A DNA stretch of 64,000 nt from an uncultured Erwinia sp. (GCA_913775305.1 CAJYIY010000118.1:1-64000); one strand, 5' to 3'; counted from the first letter of the stretch, positions 22,268-32,095 are shown. A program made the numbers and translations. The notes: a model not told the origin generated them from the sequence alone.

Positions 22268-25200
22268 TTAAAAGTTACGGGTGCTAGCTCTCCTGAAATA
22301 CTCTCTTAACCATATGTCTGCCATCCCGTTCGCAACAAACGGAATGTCAGTGATTGCATAGCTTTCAGAAGTAGTACCATCGAATCCAAAAGCTCGCTTC
22401 GGATAACCCGGCTTCGGCCCCAATTCAGAATCAAAAAGGTTCATGAGACTCGCCGCAAGATTTGTCGCTGATGCCGATTTTGCATAGAGAAGATTGTACA
22501 TTGCCAGCTGATACGTGTTGAATGACCCCCTCCGACTCTCAGATATGCAGTAGTCAATTTCATGAAATCCACCTTTTGCAGATGATGCCATCAACATGTA
22601 ATTTATCATATTGAAAGCCGGTTCTTTGTTCAGAAGATAGCACGCGCAAGCATAACTGTTCATTGAATAAAGCTGGTAATGCAGCCAGTTCGATGTTGTT
22701 ATTTTTTCGTCAGCACCATCTTTTATAACGTTCTCAACGTACATATATGTATTAGTGTTTTTCAGCAATGACTCAATTCCATTGAACGCCGATATATAAC
22801 GCCCACTGTCCTGTCCAGCGTAAATTCCGAGAGCCAGAATCCTCATAGCTGCCGCATTGGAGTTTGAGTTCCCAGCACCGGCTTTTGAACCATCAAGGCT
22901 AACTCCACCGTTTGACTCGTAGTAAGTAGAAATAGCATCTGCGAATGATTTAATACACCCCTCAAGTTTGTTTTTTACCGTTAGATTTCCCTCTTTTACA
23001 GCAACTTTGTACAGCCACTCAAGCGGTGGAACACATAGTCTTGATGCGAACTGAAGCAGAACTTTCCCGGCAAGATATCTTGTGCCTATGTCGTTAATTG
23101 TCGCTGCGCCATACGTCCATCGAATATATTTATCAAGTGTGCTAAACAGTCCGTCAACAGTATTCCAACCGTCTCTGACGTGTCGGATGATATCGTAGCT
23201 GATTGCAGCGTACTGCCATACCCGATCTGCAACAGGATTGTTATAAGGCATACCCCCGGAACCGGCTGCATCGAATGAGTACCACCATTCCATTGAGCCA
23301 TCTAAATGATCTTCAATTCGTCTCAGTAAATTCTGTTTGATAACTGTCGGATAAGACGACTCACCCATAAATCCCACAGGACGATTATAAGGCAGGCTTA
23401 TTATGTCGCGTGCGTTTAAATTTACGTTTGCATTACAATCAATCCAGAATTCCTGAACCCATGTCCAGTCCTTCTTGACTGGCCAGTTTTTTAGAGAATA
23501 GTCATTTGCAGAACCGTATTTCCATCCAAGATATATGCGTGTTGAGACTCCATTTGGATAAAGTATTGCTGCATGAGCTGGCCTTGTAGGTCCATACCTT
23601 TCACCATCCCTGTGCTCATCCCCTGCACCGCGAATTGCTGTAACCGTAAATTTTTTCCCGCTGATTTCGTCAGTCCACCAGGCAGACATTGCGTTATTAT
23701 CTGATGAATAAACAGCATCATTTAGCGATAGTCGAGAGTGAGCACCTGCCAGAACCCCCGCCGGGATATCCTTATCTGCCTGAACAATGACATTTATCTG
23801 AAATTTACCGTTTGCAAAAAATCGGTATCGAGTCGTAAATCTTACAGATTTTTCCGGTATGTTAAGCTGAGTGTCATTAAAAATAACATGCTCAATTTCT
23901 GTAAAAACCGGTCCAGATTCAATCATTCGAAGTGACGGCATCATAGGCGCAGATATTTCAGCAACAGAGTTGTTACTGATACCAGCAAGGTGCGTTGAAT
24001 GAACAATTGAGTGAACCGTGCCATTTGGGTCTGTAACAGATGTAAGGCACCAGTTTTGCTGACGTGTAAAGCTATATGTATACCCACCAATTGAAACACG
24101 TTTCAGGCTTTCGTTAACAACAATAAGGGGTGAGCGGGGTATGCTACTCATCGGGACTGAGAATGCACGGAGCTCTAAATTTCTCCTCGTTGCAGGGCCG
24201 AGGCTATCAGTGTAAAAAAGCGATCCGGAATTAAAACTATCATCAGCATGCCTGGCTCTCTCGGACCGAAGGCGCTTGTTTGGATGATATTCACCAGAAA
24301 ATTGGCAAGGATACTCATTTCCTTCTTCATCAATCAAAACAAGGCAGGAATCATCTTTTGCAATACACTTAGGGAAGCAGACTTTCAACTCTGTGGGGTA
24401 GTTTGTGAATGTGTAGCTACTTCTATTAACAACATCCGCAGTCAACCGAAGAAAATCACTCTGATATCGCGAAAAGTCAGAACGTGCAGCGTACAAAGAA
24501 ATAATTACTGAATAAGAGCTTGCAGAATCCCGTCCGTCACTAAGAAGTGATTTACAACTTATTTTTGCATCACCTTCTTTTAACTCAATCTGAGCATAAC
24601 GGGATAAATCTTCGCTCATGTTCCAGTTATTGGTTTTAACTAAAATGTAACTTCCAGACCCTTTTTCTCGGAGATAATTATATATAGAGTTAGCGTCTTC
24701 AGATGAATAACCGGCTGATTCAATATCTGAAACGGGGATAATAAAGCGGATACTACTCGCATCCGTACTGCCTGAAACAGTTGGAGCCGTGTATGAAATC
24801 CCTCCTGAAGCCGTGCCTGGAGAAAAAATACCGGATACATCGATCGCAGTAAAGGCTGAATTATCAGATACGTCGATAGTTTTCCCGCAATCGAATGTCA
24901 CACGAACCATGCCGCCTACGGTTTCATTTATAGCTCCGTTCTTCAGATCAAAAATATCAACATGCTCATAATACGACCATGTTTTGCCGTCCTGCATCAT
25001 AAGTAAAGTAGCGGGAAGGAATCGACGCGTGATCAGACCTGCCACATTAGCGGTAAGGAGTAAATATGACCGCGTGTCAATAGATTTTGCAGCCAGATCA
25101 CGTATAACGGCCAGCTTTCTTCCATAATATGGAATAGAAATAGATTCAATTGGACCGCTGGAAATCAAATTTGGGTATAGTGCGCTAACTGATACAGCTG

Positions 25201-25747
25201 ATGTCTCTTCCAATTTTTTTTTCAGAAGGTAACTAACCCCTGAAATTTCTTCAGCTTCTTTTTTTACTAGATCAACATATGCTTGAGACGGAAGCCCCCT
25301 TCCTGTTGGCGTTAATGTGCCAGCCAGGTTCATGTACTCTACAGCCAGCGCAGACTCGTCAGAGCTGCGTACATAAGTGACCGAGCCAACAGGAATGTTA
25401 GAAATATCAGTCTGTGCTGCCGCAAGGGTCATATACTGACGACTTAAAGGAACCAGGTTGGCGAGCGTGGACTCATACTCAGATTTTCTTTCTGCTTGAT
25501 CAGAATCAAACTCTGCCTTTTGCTCTGCTAGCTGACCATTGATAATTTCAGTCGCATTGCTGGCAGCATTGAGCGCAGCGTCCTGAGCCTGCTGCGCAGC
25601 ATTAGCGGCTTCTTGCGCAGACTCAGCAGCCTGGTTTGCATACTCCGGTGCTTTTAAAGCATCTTGCACTGCCGCTGTAGCTTGGGAAGCAGCAACCTCG
25701 GCGATAGAAGCGTACTTCTGCGCCTTTGTAGTGTCCGATATTGACAT
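22268..25747 (-). CDS. Tailspike/fibre, possible polysaccharide-degrading
   Basis: 1159 residues. The N-terminal 100 residues form an Ala/Gln-rich coiled coil (AAESAQEAANAAQQAQDAAL), then an attachment region with IPVGSVTYVRSSDESALAVE. The C-terminal 500 residues are not the usual beta-helix: FRFFANGKFQINVIV-type beta segments, then an alpha-helical region with WWYSFDAAGSGGMPYNNPVA and SLDGSKAGAGNSNSNAAAMR, suggestive of an alpha/alpha-toroid lyase. It would degrade capsule or O-antigen at the host surface. Last gene of the late operon before the UmuD-like gene. Confidence 0.7.
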   Translation of the reverse strand: MSISDTTKAQKYASIAEVAASQATAAVQDALKAPEYANQAAESAQEAANAAQQAQDAALNAASNATEIINGQLAEQKAEFDSDQAERKSEYESTLANLVPLSRQYMTLAAAQTDISNIPVGSVTYVRSSDESALAVEYMNLAGTLTPTGRGLPSQAYVDLVKKEAEEISGVSYLLKKKLEETSAVSVSALYPNLISSGPIESISIPYYGRKLAVIRDLAAKSIDTRSYLLLTANVAGLITRRFLPATLLMMQDGKTWSYYEHVDIFDLKNGAINETVGGMVRVTFDCGKTIDVSDNSAFTAIDVSGIFSPGTASGGISYTAPTVSGSTDASSIRFIIPVSDIESAGYSSEDANSIYNYLREKGSGSYILVKTNNWNMSEDLSRYAQIELKEGDAKISCKSLLSDGRDSASSYSVIISLYAARSDFSRYQSDFLRLTADVVNRSSYTFTNYPTELKVCFPKCIAKDDSCLVLIDEEGNEYPCQFSGEYHPNKRLRSERARHADDSFNSGSLFYTDSLGPATRRNLELRAFSVPMSSIPRSPLIVVNESLKRVSIGGYTYSFTRQQNWCLTSVTDPNGTVHSIVHSTHLAGISNNSVAEISAPMMPSLRMIESGPVFTEIEHVIFNDTQLNIPEKSVRFTTRYRFFANGKFQINVIVQADKDIPAGVLAGAHSRLSLNDAVYSSDNNAMSAWWTDEISGKKFTVTAIRGAGDEHRDGERYGPTRPAHAAILYPNGVSTRIYLGWKYGSANDYSLKNWPVKKDWTWVQEFWIDCNANVNLNARDIISLPYNRPVGFMGESSYPTVIKQNLLRRIEDHLDGSMEWWYSFDAAGSGGMPYNNPVADRVWQYAAISYDIIRHVRDGWNTVDGLFSTLDKYIRWTYGAATINDIGTRYLAGKVLLQFASRLCVPPLEWLYKVAVKEGNLTVKNKLEGCIKSFADAISTYYESNGGVSLDGSKAGAGNSNSNAAAMRILALGIYAGQDSGRYISAFNGIESLLKNTNTYMYVENVIKDGADEKITTSNWLHYQLYSMNSYACACYLLNKEPAFNMINYMLMASSAKGGFHEIDYCISESRRGSFNTYQLAMYNLLYAKSASATNLAASLMNLFDSELGPKPGYPKRAFGFDGTTSESYAITDIPFVANGMADIWLREYFRRASTRNF

Positions 25748-25775
25748 TTATCACCCCAATGGGAATTTGTTTAAT

Positions 25776-26204
25776 TCAGGCGGGTATTTCCGGCCAGTTA
25801 ATTTCTTTTTGTTTGATGTCAATCCGGTTGACTGCGATTCGGTAAAGCTTCCATTTCTTTAAAGATTCTTTTTCTTCTTCTGTCGCCACTTCAAGATCAA
25901 CAGCATCCTGAAGTGGGTTAATCAATTCAGTTGCAGAACTGATTAACTCATATTTATTGCGCGTGTTTGACGCAATCGTTTCTTCTTTTGTCGGTTTCGC
26001 CTGAGGGGAAAGAATTGGGTAGCCTTCCCCATCCGGGGTAATCCTTTTGCCCTCCTGCTGACCAGCCATTAACTCTTTGTATTTTTCCTCTTCCACAACC
26101 ACCAAATCATCAGGGACCCCGTTAATGCTGTTCTCGTAAATATTCATCATTGAAGAAGGGTAAATCCCACCAGTTTTGGCGCTATATAAATATATTTCGG
26201 ACAT
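25776..26204 (-). CDS. Tail fibre assembly chaperone
   Basis: 142 residues, Caudo_TAP/Tfa type: SEIYLYSAKTGGIYPSSMMN at the start and KKWKLYRIAVNRIDIKQKEI, NWPEIPA at the end, the common C-terminal signature. It helps the adjacent fibre (26213-27412) to trimerise and attach. Expression as part of the late operon. Confidence 0.85.
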   Translation of the reverse strand: MSEIYLYSAKTGGIYPSSMMNIYENSINGVPDDLVVVEEEKYKELMAGQQEGKRITPDGEGYPILSPQAKPTKEETIASNTRNKYELISSATELINPLQDAVDLEVATEEEKESLKKWKLYRIAVNRIDIKQKEINWPEIPA

Positions 26205-26212
26205 CTTTTACC

Positions 26213-27412
26213 TCAGTAGCCGATGGCTAGCCAGGAAGCGCTGCGCTCTTGATTATACATGACTGCGGTGAACCCATTTACAGTCTGATTTATTGCGGAC
26301 ATATTCGCCATAGAATTTGAACCGGTGGCGCTTTCATTTTTAGTCATGAAAACCCCTACACACGCATTTGGGAATGAAAATGGAAATGTAACGGCATTTA
26401 AATCTGCTGTGCGTGTAACTTGACCACTTTGTACGACAAATCCTGTCGAGCCATCAATACTCCGGGCATAAGATGGTGACAGTGCTGCAGTGTTAAGGCG
26501 GTTAAACCTCGCGTCTGAATCCTCCCTGCTGTGAACCTCTCCCCTGGAGTAGACATTCAGGTTTCCCCTGGCATCGCTTGCATTATTCGCTCCTGTTCCC
26601 CCGCGTTCCACAGGTGCTGTATTGAGTATCGAAAGAGCCCCAAGCCCGAGGTTTGTTCGGGCTGAAGCCGCTGTTGTCGCCCCAGTCCCCCCCATCCCTA
26701 CTGGTAAAACATCCTGCATGGAAACATCCCCTGAATCCTTCGTGATGTTAGTGCCATAGCAATAAATAGTTGTCTTAATACCACTGGGCAGGGTGACGCC
26801 AGATCCTGATGGCGTCTTGATGATGACTTGATAACCACCCGTGCAGTTATTTACCACATCCCACTTCATCACCCATGCAGGGATAATAACGTTTATGCCC
26901 GATGTTAGCGCACCACTCAGAACAATTCGGCTTCGAGATGCTTCAAGTGTTGACAGTGTCCGCGAAGACCCGGCCAGACCGGTGACATTCGTTATGCCCC
27001 TTGGTGAATATGGGACCCACCCGGTAAGTGACGCGCTGGAAATTTCTGGATTGGCGCTGTTCTGCTCAATGGTGTTTATCCATGAGCCATCGCCCTGCGA
27101 GTTAGGGATGACAGCCCCTTTAGGGTAGCCGCCAATCGCACTGGCAAATGACGCATCAAATGGATATGACATTCCAGCGCTAACCCATTTGGCAGCATCT
27201 GACAGAGAAAACAGAATGCCGTTAAAATCTCGACCATCTGGCGGCACACCCCCGGCGCTTCGGGGCAACATAGTGACAGGTGGGAATCCCTTATCAAGAG
27301 ACGCTGCTCCTGAGTTTTCCTGTGATGTGGATGTTGTCACCGGAATGTTGTTCTTATCCCCGTTCAGTGCAAATGCTTTCTGGAGTTTTTCAGGTATATC
27401 AGTTGTTCTCAT
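26213..27412 (-). CDS. Tail fibre protein
   Basis: 399 residues. The N-terminal part (NIPEKLQKAFALNGDKNNIP-like: DIPEKLQKAFALNGDKNNIP, PPDGRDFNGILFSLSDAAKW) is the typical baseplate-attachment module of contractile-phage fibres. Two copies of a VGMGGTGATTAASARTNLGL / VERGGTGANNASDARGNL repeat form the shaft, followed by a short receptor-binding tip. A chaperone gene follows. Confidence 0.85.
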   Translation of the reverse strand: MRTTDIPEKLQKAFALNGDKNNIPVTTSTSQENSGAASLDKGFPPVTMLPRSAGGVPPDGRDFNGILFSLSDAAKWVSAGMSYPFDASFASAIGGYPKGAVIPNSQGDGSWINTIEQNSANPEISSASLTGWVPYSPRGITNVTGLAGSSRTLSTLEASRSRIVLSGALTSGINVIIPAWVMKWDVVNNCTGGYQVIIKTPSGSGVTLPSGIKTTIYCYGTNITKDSGDVSMQDVLPVGMGGTGATTAASARTNLGLGALSILNTAPVERGGTGANNASDARGNLNVYSRGEVHSREDSDARFNRLNTAALSPSYARSIDGSTGFVVQSGQVTRTADLNAVTFPFSFPNACVGVFMTKNESATGSNSMANMSAINQTVNGFTAVMYNQERSASWLAIGY

Positions 27413-28005
27413 TGTGTCACCTGTTGAACAATATTAATTAACACGCCAGCGGGTGCAGGAAATGCGCCGGAATCCTGAATGATTGCAAGGTCTGAAGGGG
27501 TAAGCGCAAATTCGAAAACATAGCTCATCTGCATATTGCTATCGTTACTCACATAAGCTCTGCCCCGCTCACCAAACATCATCTGCAAAAGCCTGTTCAG
27601 ATTGGGTATCGTGCAGTCAGATATATTTGCCGCCGCTTTTACGATGATGAGTTTCCGGAATGCATCATCACTCAGTGTGACTGTTGATGTTGCTGAAGTC
27701 CCGCGAGTATAAAACGGTGCCTGGTTAAATGGCTCCGGGTCATTTACTACTGGCGTTTGTGATGACGCCTCATCAAATCCGAAATACACTTCCGAGGGGG
27801 TGACTGTGAGATTTCTGCCAATTCCGACAATCTTTCCCCACACATCAAGCCCATACGTCTCGGCTGTCTGGATATTCCATACCTGGTCGTAAAACTCATC
27901 AATAAAATCATCAAGCCCCAGCGACTGATTGAATGTCCCGATGACGGCGGCAGTGACAGGGTCGGCAGCATATTGCCGAAGGATGGTGTCTGCAGGATTT
28001 ATCAT
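27409..28005 (-). CDS. DUF2612 baseplate protein
   Basis: 198 residues. The start MINPADTILRQYAADPVTAA and the WNIQTAETYGLDVWGKIVGI motif identify DUF2612, the counterpart of tail protein I that links the baseplate wedge to the fibre. It overlaps both neighbours by 4 bp. Confidence 0.8.
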   Translation of the reverse strand: MINPADTILRQYAADPVTAAVIGTFNQSLGLDDFIDEFYDQVWNIQTAETYGLDVWGKIVGIGRNLTVTPSEVYFGFDEASSQTPVVNDPEPFNQAPFYTRGTSATSTVTLSDDAFRKLIIVKAAANISDCTIPNLNRLLQMMFGERGRAYVSNDSNMQMSYVFEFALTPSDLAIIQDSGAFPAPAGVLINIVQQVTQ

Positions 28006-29234
28006 GTCAGCGTTACCGTTATATTTGATGCATCCAGCGTCGGCACCTCATCAATTCCGAACCTCACGGATGAAGAATATGTCGTGCCATTTCGACTTAA
28101 GGAGATGCTGTAAATGTCGACATTTTCCGGGTCAATATCCTGAACTCCAGAGTAGTAACGTCCCGAGAATACGGATGAAGCAATACGAGCGCGTGTTCCA
28201 CCGTCTTCTCCGTTAAATTGAGCGATGATCGCCTCTTTTACCTTTGCGACAATATCACCCGGAAGGGAATTGTTGTTTGCCAGCTCAATTTTGAAGTAAA
28301 CACTCGCTGCTGACGGCGTATTCCATCGGATTTCATATTCTGGATATGGCTGCACATAGTTTTCGCTGTCTACGATAGTGAATGCAGTGTTGCCCAGCAT
28401 GGAAGGGCCGGGGTTCAGTTTGCGAAATATTGCATCAGCTATGTCAGCCTGAGCGCCGCCGTATGCCGCGATATAGAGCGAATGCGGCTCCATGCTGTAG
28501 TTAGTAACCCCTTTTGTTACCGTTGCGCCAGTGTTGTTCTGAATCACGTAGGCATCGGTAACGCCGGGCACACTCAGTACACTGGCATAGATTGCTCCGA
28601 GTTGGTTTTTTGCGTTGCCTGCAACCGACTGCTTTCTCCGGTATTCGAAGTTTGCTCGGCTCTCTACGTCATTGCCCAGCACGCCAGCCGTAGCATTCGT
28701 GACGCCAGACCAACCGGCGATTGCTCGATAGATAATGTTCAGCGCGCCAATTGGGCATGCTATAGGCCCGGTGGCCTGGTTCTGGAAAACGACATCAACA
28801 GATCCGCTTGCTGGAATGGTTGCTTCAGCGAGGGAGTAGTACAGATAGCCTTTATTGTCCGATGCTACGCTGTTAGCCGGAATGACGGTTCCGACAAGGC
28901 CGGTGCATGTTGCTGTGACAGTCGTCCCCAGTGCGGGAATACGGTCAAGAAAGTATATCTGGCCGATGGCGTCCTGCATTCTCCCTTCGGCAAAGTCAGG
29001 GTTTATCTGGTTAATTAGCCAGGCCAAATCGTCATTGCGTGAAGCAATGATGGCTGTTTCGCTCATCGCAATCTGACCTTGCGGAGTTGTGAGACTTTTA
29101 CTCATACCACCGCCGAATGCGGTATCCAGGTCGCTTAGTCGACCGTTCAGAATATCCACTTCGTCAGGGACGGATATCCCGGTATCTGACAGCGTCACTG
29201 ACGGCACGGCTGTGGTAACTGTTACGTCAGCCAT
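28002..29234 (-). CDS. Baseplate J-like wedge protein
   Basis: 410 residues with the Baseplate_J layout: N-terminal helical part (NPDFAEGRMQDAIGQIYFLD), VTATCTGLVGTVIPANSVAS, a beta domain and VPGVTDAYVIQNNTGATVTK. It forms the wedge ring that triggers sheath contraction, as T4 gp6 and P2 gpJ do. Confidence 0.9.
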   Translation of the reverse strand: MADVTVTTAVPSVTLSDTGISVPDEVDILNGRLSDLDTAFGGGMSKSLTTPQGQIAMSETAIIASRNDDLAWLINQINPDFAEGRMQDAIGQIYFLDRIPALGTTVTATCTGLVGTVIPANSVASDNKGYLYYSLAEATIPASGSVDVVFQNQATGPIACPIGALNIIYRAIAGWSGVTNATAGVLGNDVESRANFEYRRKQSVAGNAKNQLGAIYASVLSVPGVTDAYVIQNNTGATVTKGVTNYSMEPHSLYIAAYGGAQADIADAIFRKLNPGPSMLGNTAFTIVDSENYVQPYPEYEIRWNTPSAASVYFKIELANNNSLPGDIVAKVKEAIIAQFNGEDGGTRARIASSVFSGRYYSGVQDIDPENVDIYSISLSRNGTTYSSSVRFGIDEVPTLDASNITVTLT

Positions 29235-29242
29235 TGATTACC

Positions 29243-29602
29243 TCAAAATTGGATTGTCGATTGAACGTTGTTTGTGTCGGTTATTGTCATCACACCGGAT
29301 GCTGCACGGTCGCCCTTGCCAATAACTGTTGTGCAGAACGCCGACTGAACATATGGCAGCTTTAAAGCTTCAGTCTGCATCTTCGTATTAATCAGTTGAG
29401 TGCCAGGCCAGTGACCGAGAATTCGCTCGTAGTACGGAATGCCCAACTTTGTGTCGTACCAGCATTCGCCGAGGAACGTTGAGCAAGCACAGGCAACATC
29501 CTGCGCCACTGCGTAGGGGTTGGAGGTGATCGCAATATTGCCGTTGTCGTCGAGCATCAACCCCCAAGTCTCAGGGTTGAGCTGGAATGATTTGGTTAGC
29601 AT
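29243..29602 (-). CDS. Baseplate wedge protein (gp25/GP46-like position)
   Basis: 119 residues, with LDDNGNIAITSNPYAVAQDV, ECWYDTKLGIPYYERILGHW, typical of the small gp25/GP46-type wedge protein placed before the J gene. Separated from the upstream exported-protein gene by an intrinsic terminator. Confidence 0.75.
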   Translation of the reverse strand: MLTKSFQLNPETWGLMLDDNGNIAITSNPYAVAQDVACACSTFLGECWYDTKLGIPYYERILGHWPGTQLINTKMQTEALKLPYVQSAFCTTVIGKGDRAASGVMTITDTNNVQSTIQF

Positions 29603-29614
29603 GGGTTGCTCCGG

Positions 29615-29641
29615 GCATAAAAAACCCGCCAGAGCGGGTTT
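29615..29641 (-). terminator. Intrinsic terminator inside the late operon
   Basis: Minus strand AAACCCGC-TCTG-GCGGGTTT followed by a T run. It lies between the exported-protein genes and the wedge gene, so late transcription must be antiterminated (Q) to reach baseplate and fibres. Confidence 0.85.
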
Positions 29642-29660
29642 GGTTGAATTAGCATAAGGG

Positions 29661-30029
29661 CTAATCGCGTTTTAAGGATTTATTCCCCGGGTTGCTTTTG
29701 CAGTCATTAATGAACCCGCTTCGATAAGCGTTAGCAAATGAGGGATCTGAAAGATATTGATATGCAAACTGATTAGAATGTGGACTGCCGGATGCCATAA
29801 CAATCATCCTGTCAGTTTCACTTTTATCAATACCCAGCCAGCCGCCACTGTCATACGCCTCAGACCGGTATTCTTCTCTGGATGCATCACTAAATGCGCT
29901 TCCAGCTAATTGAACAGCCACGTTGTATCTCATGCTGTTGTAGCAAACATCTTGTAGTGTATCCCCTTGTCCGTAAGCAGCAGATGCAACCATGAAGATA
30001 CTGAATACAGAAGAGATGACCATCTTCAT
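29661..30029 (-). CDS. Exported small protein, cargo type
   Basis: 122 residues with a signal peptide (MKMVISSVFSIFMVASAAYG) and two cysteines (DVCYNS, NDCKSN), probably forming a periplasmic disulfide. Its start overlaps the stop of a spike 3' relic (TAATG) and a terminator follows, the layout of a moron. A role in superinfection exclusion is possible but unproven. Confidence 0.65.
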   Translation of the reverse strand: MKMVISSVFSIFMVASAAYGQGDTLQDVCYNSMRYNVAVQLAGSAFSDASREEYRSEAYDSGGWLGIDKSETDRMIVMASGSPHSNQFAYQYLSDPSFANAYRSGFINDCKSNPGNKSLKRD

Positions 30030-30135
30030 TAGTTCGGTCCTTGTGTGTTGGAGTCTCCAAATTCTACACCGCCGTGTGTATGCGTGGAAAGACTGATTCC
30101 TGCGCCTTTAACGTCACCCACATTCTGCCGCGAAC
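30029..30135 (-). pseudogene. Relic of a second spike-gene 3' end
   Basis: The minus strand reads VGDVKGAGISLSTHTHGGVE then FGDSNTQGPN and a stop, matching the last residues of the spike at 30548-31234 (VSGKGINLSTHVHGGVES, SNTQGP). No 5' part is present. It marks an old recombination between spike genes that brought in the exported protein downstream. Confidence 0.75.
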
Positions 30136-30155
30136 AAAAATCCCACCTGATGTGG

Positions 30156-30551
30156 CTACATTCCGATTGAATAACTGACGCCCATCAATGATGTGAATCC
30201 GGCACTTCCGCACACTGAGAAGTCAACCCAGTATCTTCTTCCCTCTTCAAGAAGGCGTTGAAGGTCTGCGTATTGACCCTTGTCCAGCTGGTCAAAGTTT
30301 GTAGGGATAGCGAAAACCTCGCCATCCCCGCGCGAAAACTGGATTAATTTGATGGTGTTACCACTATCCGAATATTGAAACCTCTTTGCCGTAAAAAGAC
30401 CAGAGTGCGCCTCACACCCGTCAAGGACATCTGATAGGCCCTTTACACCGCCGGTAAGCGTTAGTTTGTCCCGGTATACCTCTGGCTTAGAGTCAGCGAA
30501 GCAGTTTGCGCTAATAAGAACAGATAGAATCATTAGAAATTTAAAGTTCAT
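30156..30551 (-). CDS. Exported small protein downstream of the spike
   Basis: 131 residues with a signal peptide (MNFKFLMILSVLISANCFAD) and two further cysteines (LDGCEAHS, FSVCGSAG). The start overlaps the spike stop by 4 bp. AIPTNFDQLDKGQYADLQRL is helical. It probably acts in the periplasm; the function is unknown. Confidence 0.65.
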   Translation of the reverse strand: MNFKFLMILSVLISANCFADSKPEVYRDKLTLTGGVKGLSDVLDGCEAHSGLFTAKRFQYSDSGNTIKLIQFSRGDGEVFAIPTNFDQLDKGQYADLQRLLEEGRRYWVDFSVCGSAGFTSLMGVSYSIGM

Positions 30552-31234
30552 TGCTGTGGCCCCTGAGTATTAGATCCTCCTGATTCTACTCCACCATGGA
30601 CATGCGTGGATAGGTTAATACCTTTCCCTGAAACCTCGCCAGAGGCGCTAAGGCTACCATCGAAAGTAGAGTTGCCACCAGATTGGGATAGATTGCCATT
30701 AATCTCTACATCTGGAGCATTCAGAGATATTTTCCCTTCAGCCTTTATGCTTACAGACAGAGGGGTTACCAACTCTATGCCATCACCACTAAACTTGGCG
30801 TATTGCGTGGGGGTTTTGTTAAGAACTCCACCTAAATAAATCCCGTCTGATTTGCTGTGCGTCCTCATAGATGCCGGCAGCGACTCTTTCTTTTCTGCCC
30901 TAGCGTTAGTAATGTCCCTGTCCATGCAAATCATTGGTCCGATATCACCAACAACAGGGTCCATCACAACGGCGCTGTTGCCTGCCTGCAGCCGCCAGAC
31001 TGGAATGTTGTATACCGGGGAATTTGGTATTTTTGATCCGTCAGCGGAGAATCCGCTAATCATAGGGGTAACATCCACCAAGGGATTGCCATCTGAATCA
31101 TTGCTAACGCTGTTTACCACAACAAGTTGAACAAATGCGTTCTTAGAAAGAAGCAGGTTAAAAATAAATTCATTGATATTAGCCTCGCAGTTAACATCTT
31201 GAGGCTTGTATGAAAACTCGCCCTTTTGTGACAC
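30548..31234 (-). CDS. Membrane-puncturing spike (Gp138-like)
   Basis: 228 residues. N-terminal OB-type domain (AFVQLVVVNSVSNDSDGNPL, VVMDPVVGDIGPMICMDRDI), then a repetitive beta-helix (VSIKAEGKISLNAPDVEING) and the tip THVHGGVESGGSN, with HxH for a metal ion. It forms the needle of the contractile tail and sits on the hub. Homologous to the satellite copy at 5774-6436. Confidence 0.88.
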   Translation of the reverse strand: MSQKGEFSYKPQDVNCEANINEFIFNLLLSKNAFVQLVVVNSVSNDSDGNPLVDVTPMISGFSADGSKIPNSPVYNIPVWRLQAGNSAVVMDPVVGDIGPMICMDRDITNARAEKKESLPASMRTHSKSDGIYLGGVLNKTPTQYAKFSGDGIELVTPLSVSIKAEGKISLNAPDVEINGNLSQSGGNSTFDGSLSASGEVSGKGINLSTHVHGGVESGGSNTQGPQQ

Positions 31235-32095
31235 TTAAGCCTCCGAGTCCTGATTGGCGATTACAAAAGAAAACCAAGGCCCCCCCTCTATCCATGAAGA
31301 AATGACGTGTTTTACCGTATTTATTGTGTACAGCCCGGATGCCCCAGGTAGTTCGGTATCCAGCCTCATCTGCCGAGGGGCTATCAGGTTGGATGAAAAC
31401 ATTGTGGTTATATATAGCCCATCCCTCGTCCATGCTGGATATCCAATCAATCCATTGTTTTTTGATACATAAGGAACAATGTCATTCCATGACCCCTTCA
31501 TTTTCCACAGCCGGATGATGCCAATGCTGCAGTCAATGTTAAGATTCGCACTTTTTGCTAAACTGATTATCTGGCTTACCGGGTCGCCAACAACGTAAGG
31601 ATTGTAAAGAGTAAATTTAATGTCCTCTAACGTTGACACCATTATCCCTAATGGGTCGGCAATAGACCTGATCGCATCGATAACATCCACCTCACCTTTA
31701 ACTGAAAATGGCATGGATGGCAGAGATCTTTCTGCGGCAATTGCGTGGGCCTCTAAAATTAATGGTGCGTCAGGAGCCTCATTGAAATCAGTCGTGGCGA
31801 AGGTGATTGTTCCAGTAAATATAAGCTCATCTTGAGCCCATATTTTTATGTAATTGTTTTTGGTGGGCCCCCTAAGGTTTCCGGCATAACTCAACTTAGC
31901 CATGTTACTGAGATTCAACCCATAAACACGACATGAAACAGTAGTTAACGCGGCACCCCCATAACCATTGTACTCTACGATCGCTCGGGCGTTCTCGATA
32001 GTTAGGATGTTATCTTTGGATGGACCTTGAGATCCATCAAAAACCTGGTCAGTTAGAGTAAACTGAAATTTTATATTCCTTTCTTTGTAACTCAT
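31235..32095 (-). CDS. Baseplate hub-like protein
   Basis: 286 residues, beta-rich, with SVKGEVDVIDAIRSIADPLG in the middle and NGLIGYPAWTRDGLYITTMF near the end. Placed between plug and spike as in Pam3-like phages. Homologous to the satellite protein at 4922-5773. Confidence 0.78.
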   Translation of the reverse strand: MSYKERNIKFQFTLTDQVFDGSQGPSKDNILTIENARAIVEYNGYGGAALTTVSCRVYGLNLSNMAKLSYAGNLRGPTKNNYIKIWAQDELIFTGTITFATTDFNEAPDAPLILEAHAIAAERSLPSMPFSVKGEVDVIDAIRSIADPLGIMVSTLEDIKFTLYNPYVVGDPVSQIISLAKSANLNIDCSIGIIRLWKMKGSWNDIVPYVSKNNGLIGYPAWTRDGLYITTMFSSNLIAPRQMRLDTELPGASGLYTINTVKHVISSWIEGGPWFSFVIANQDSEA

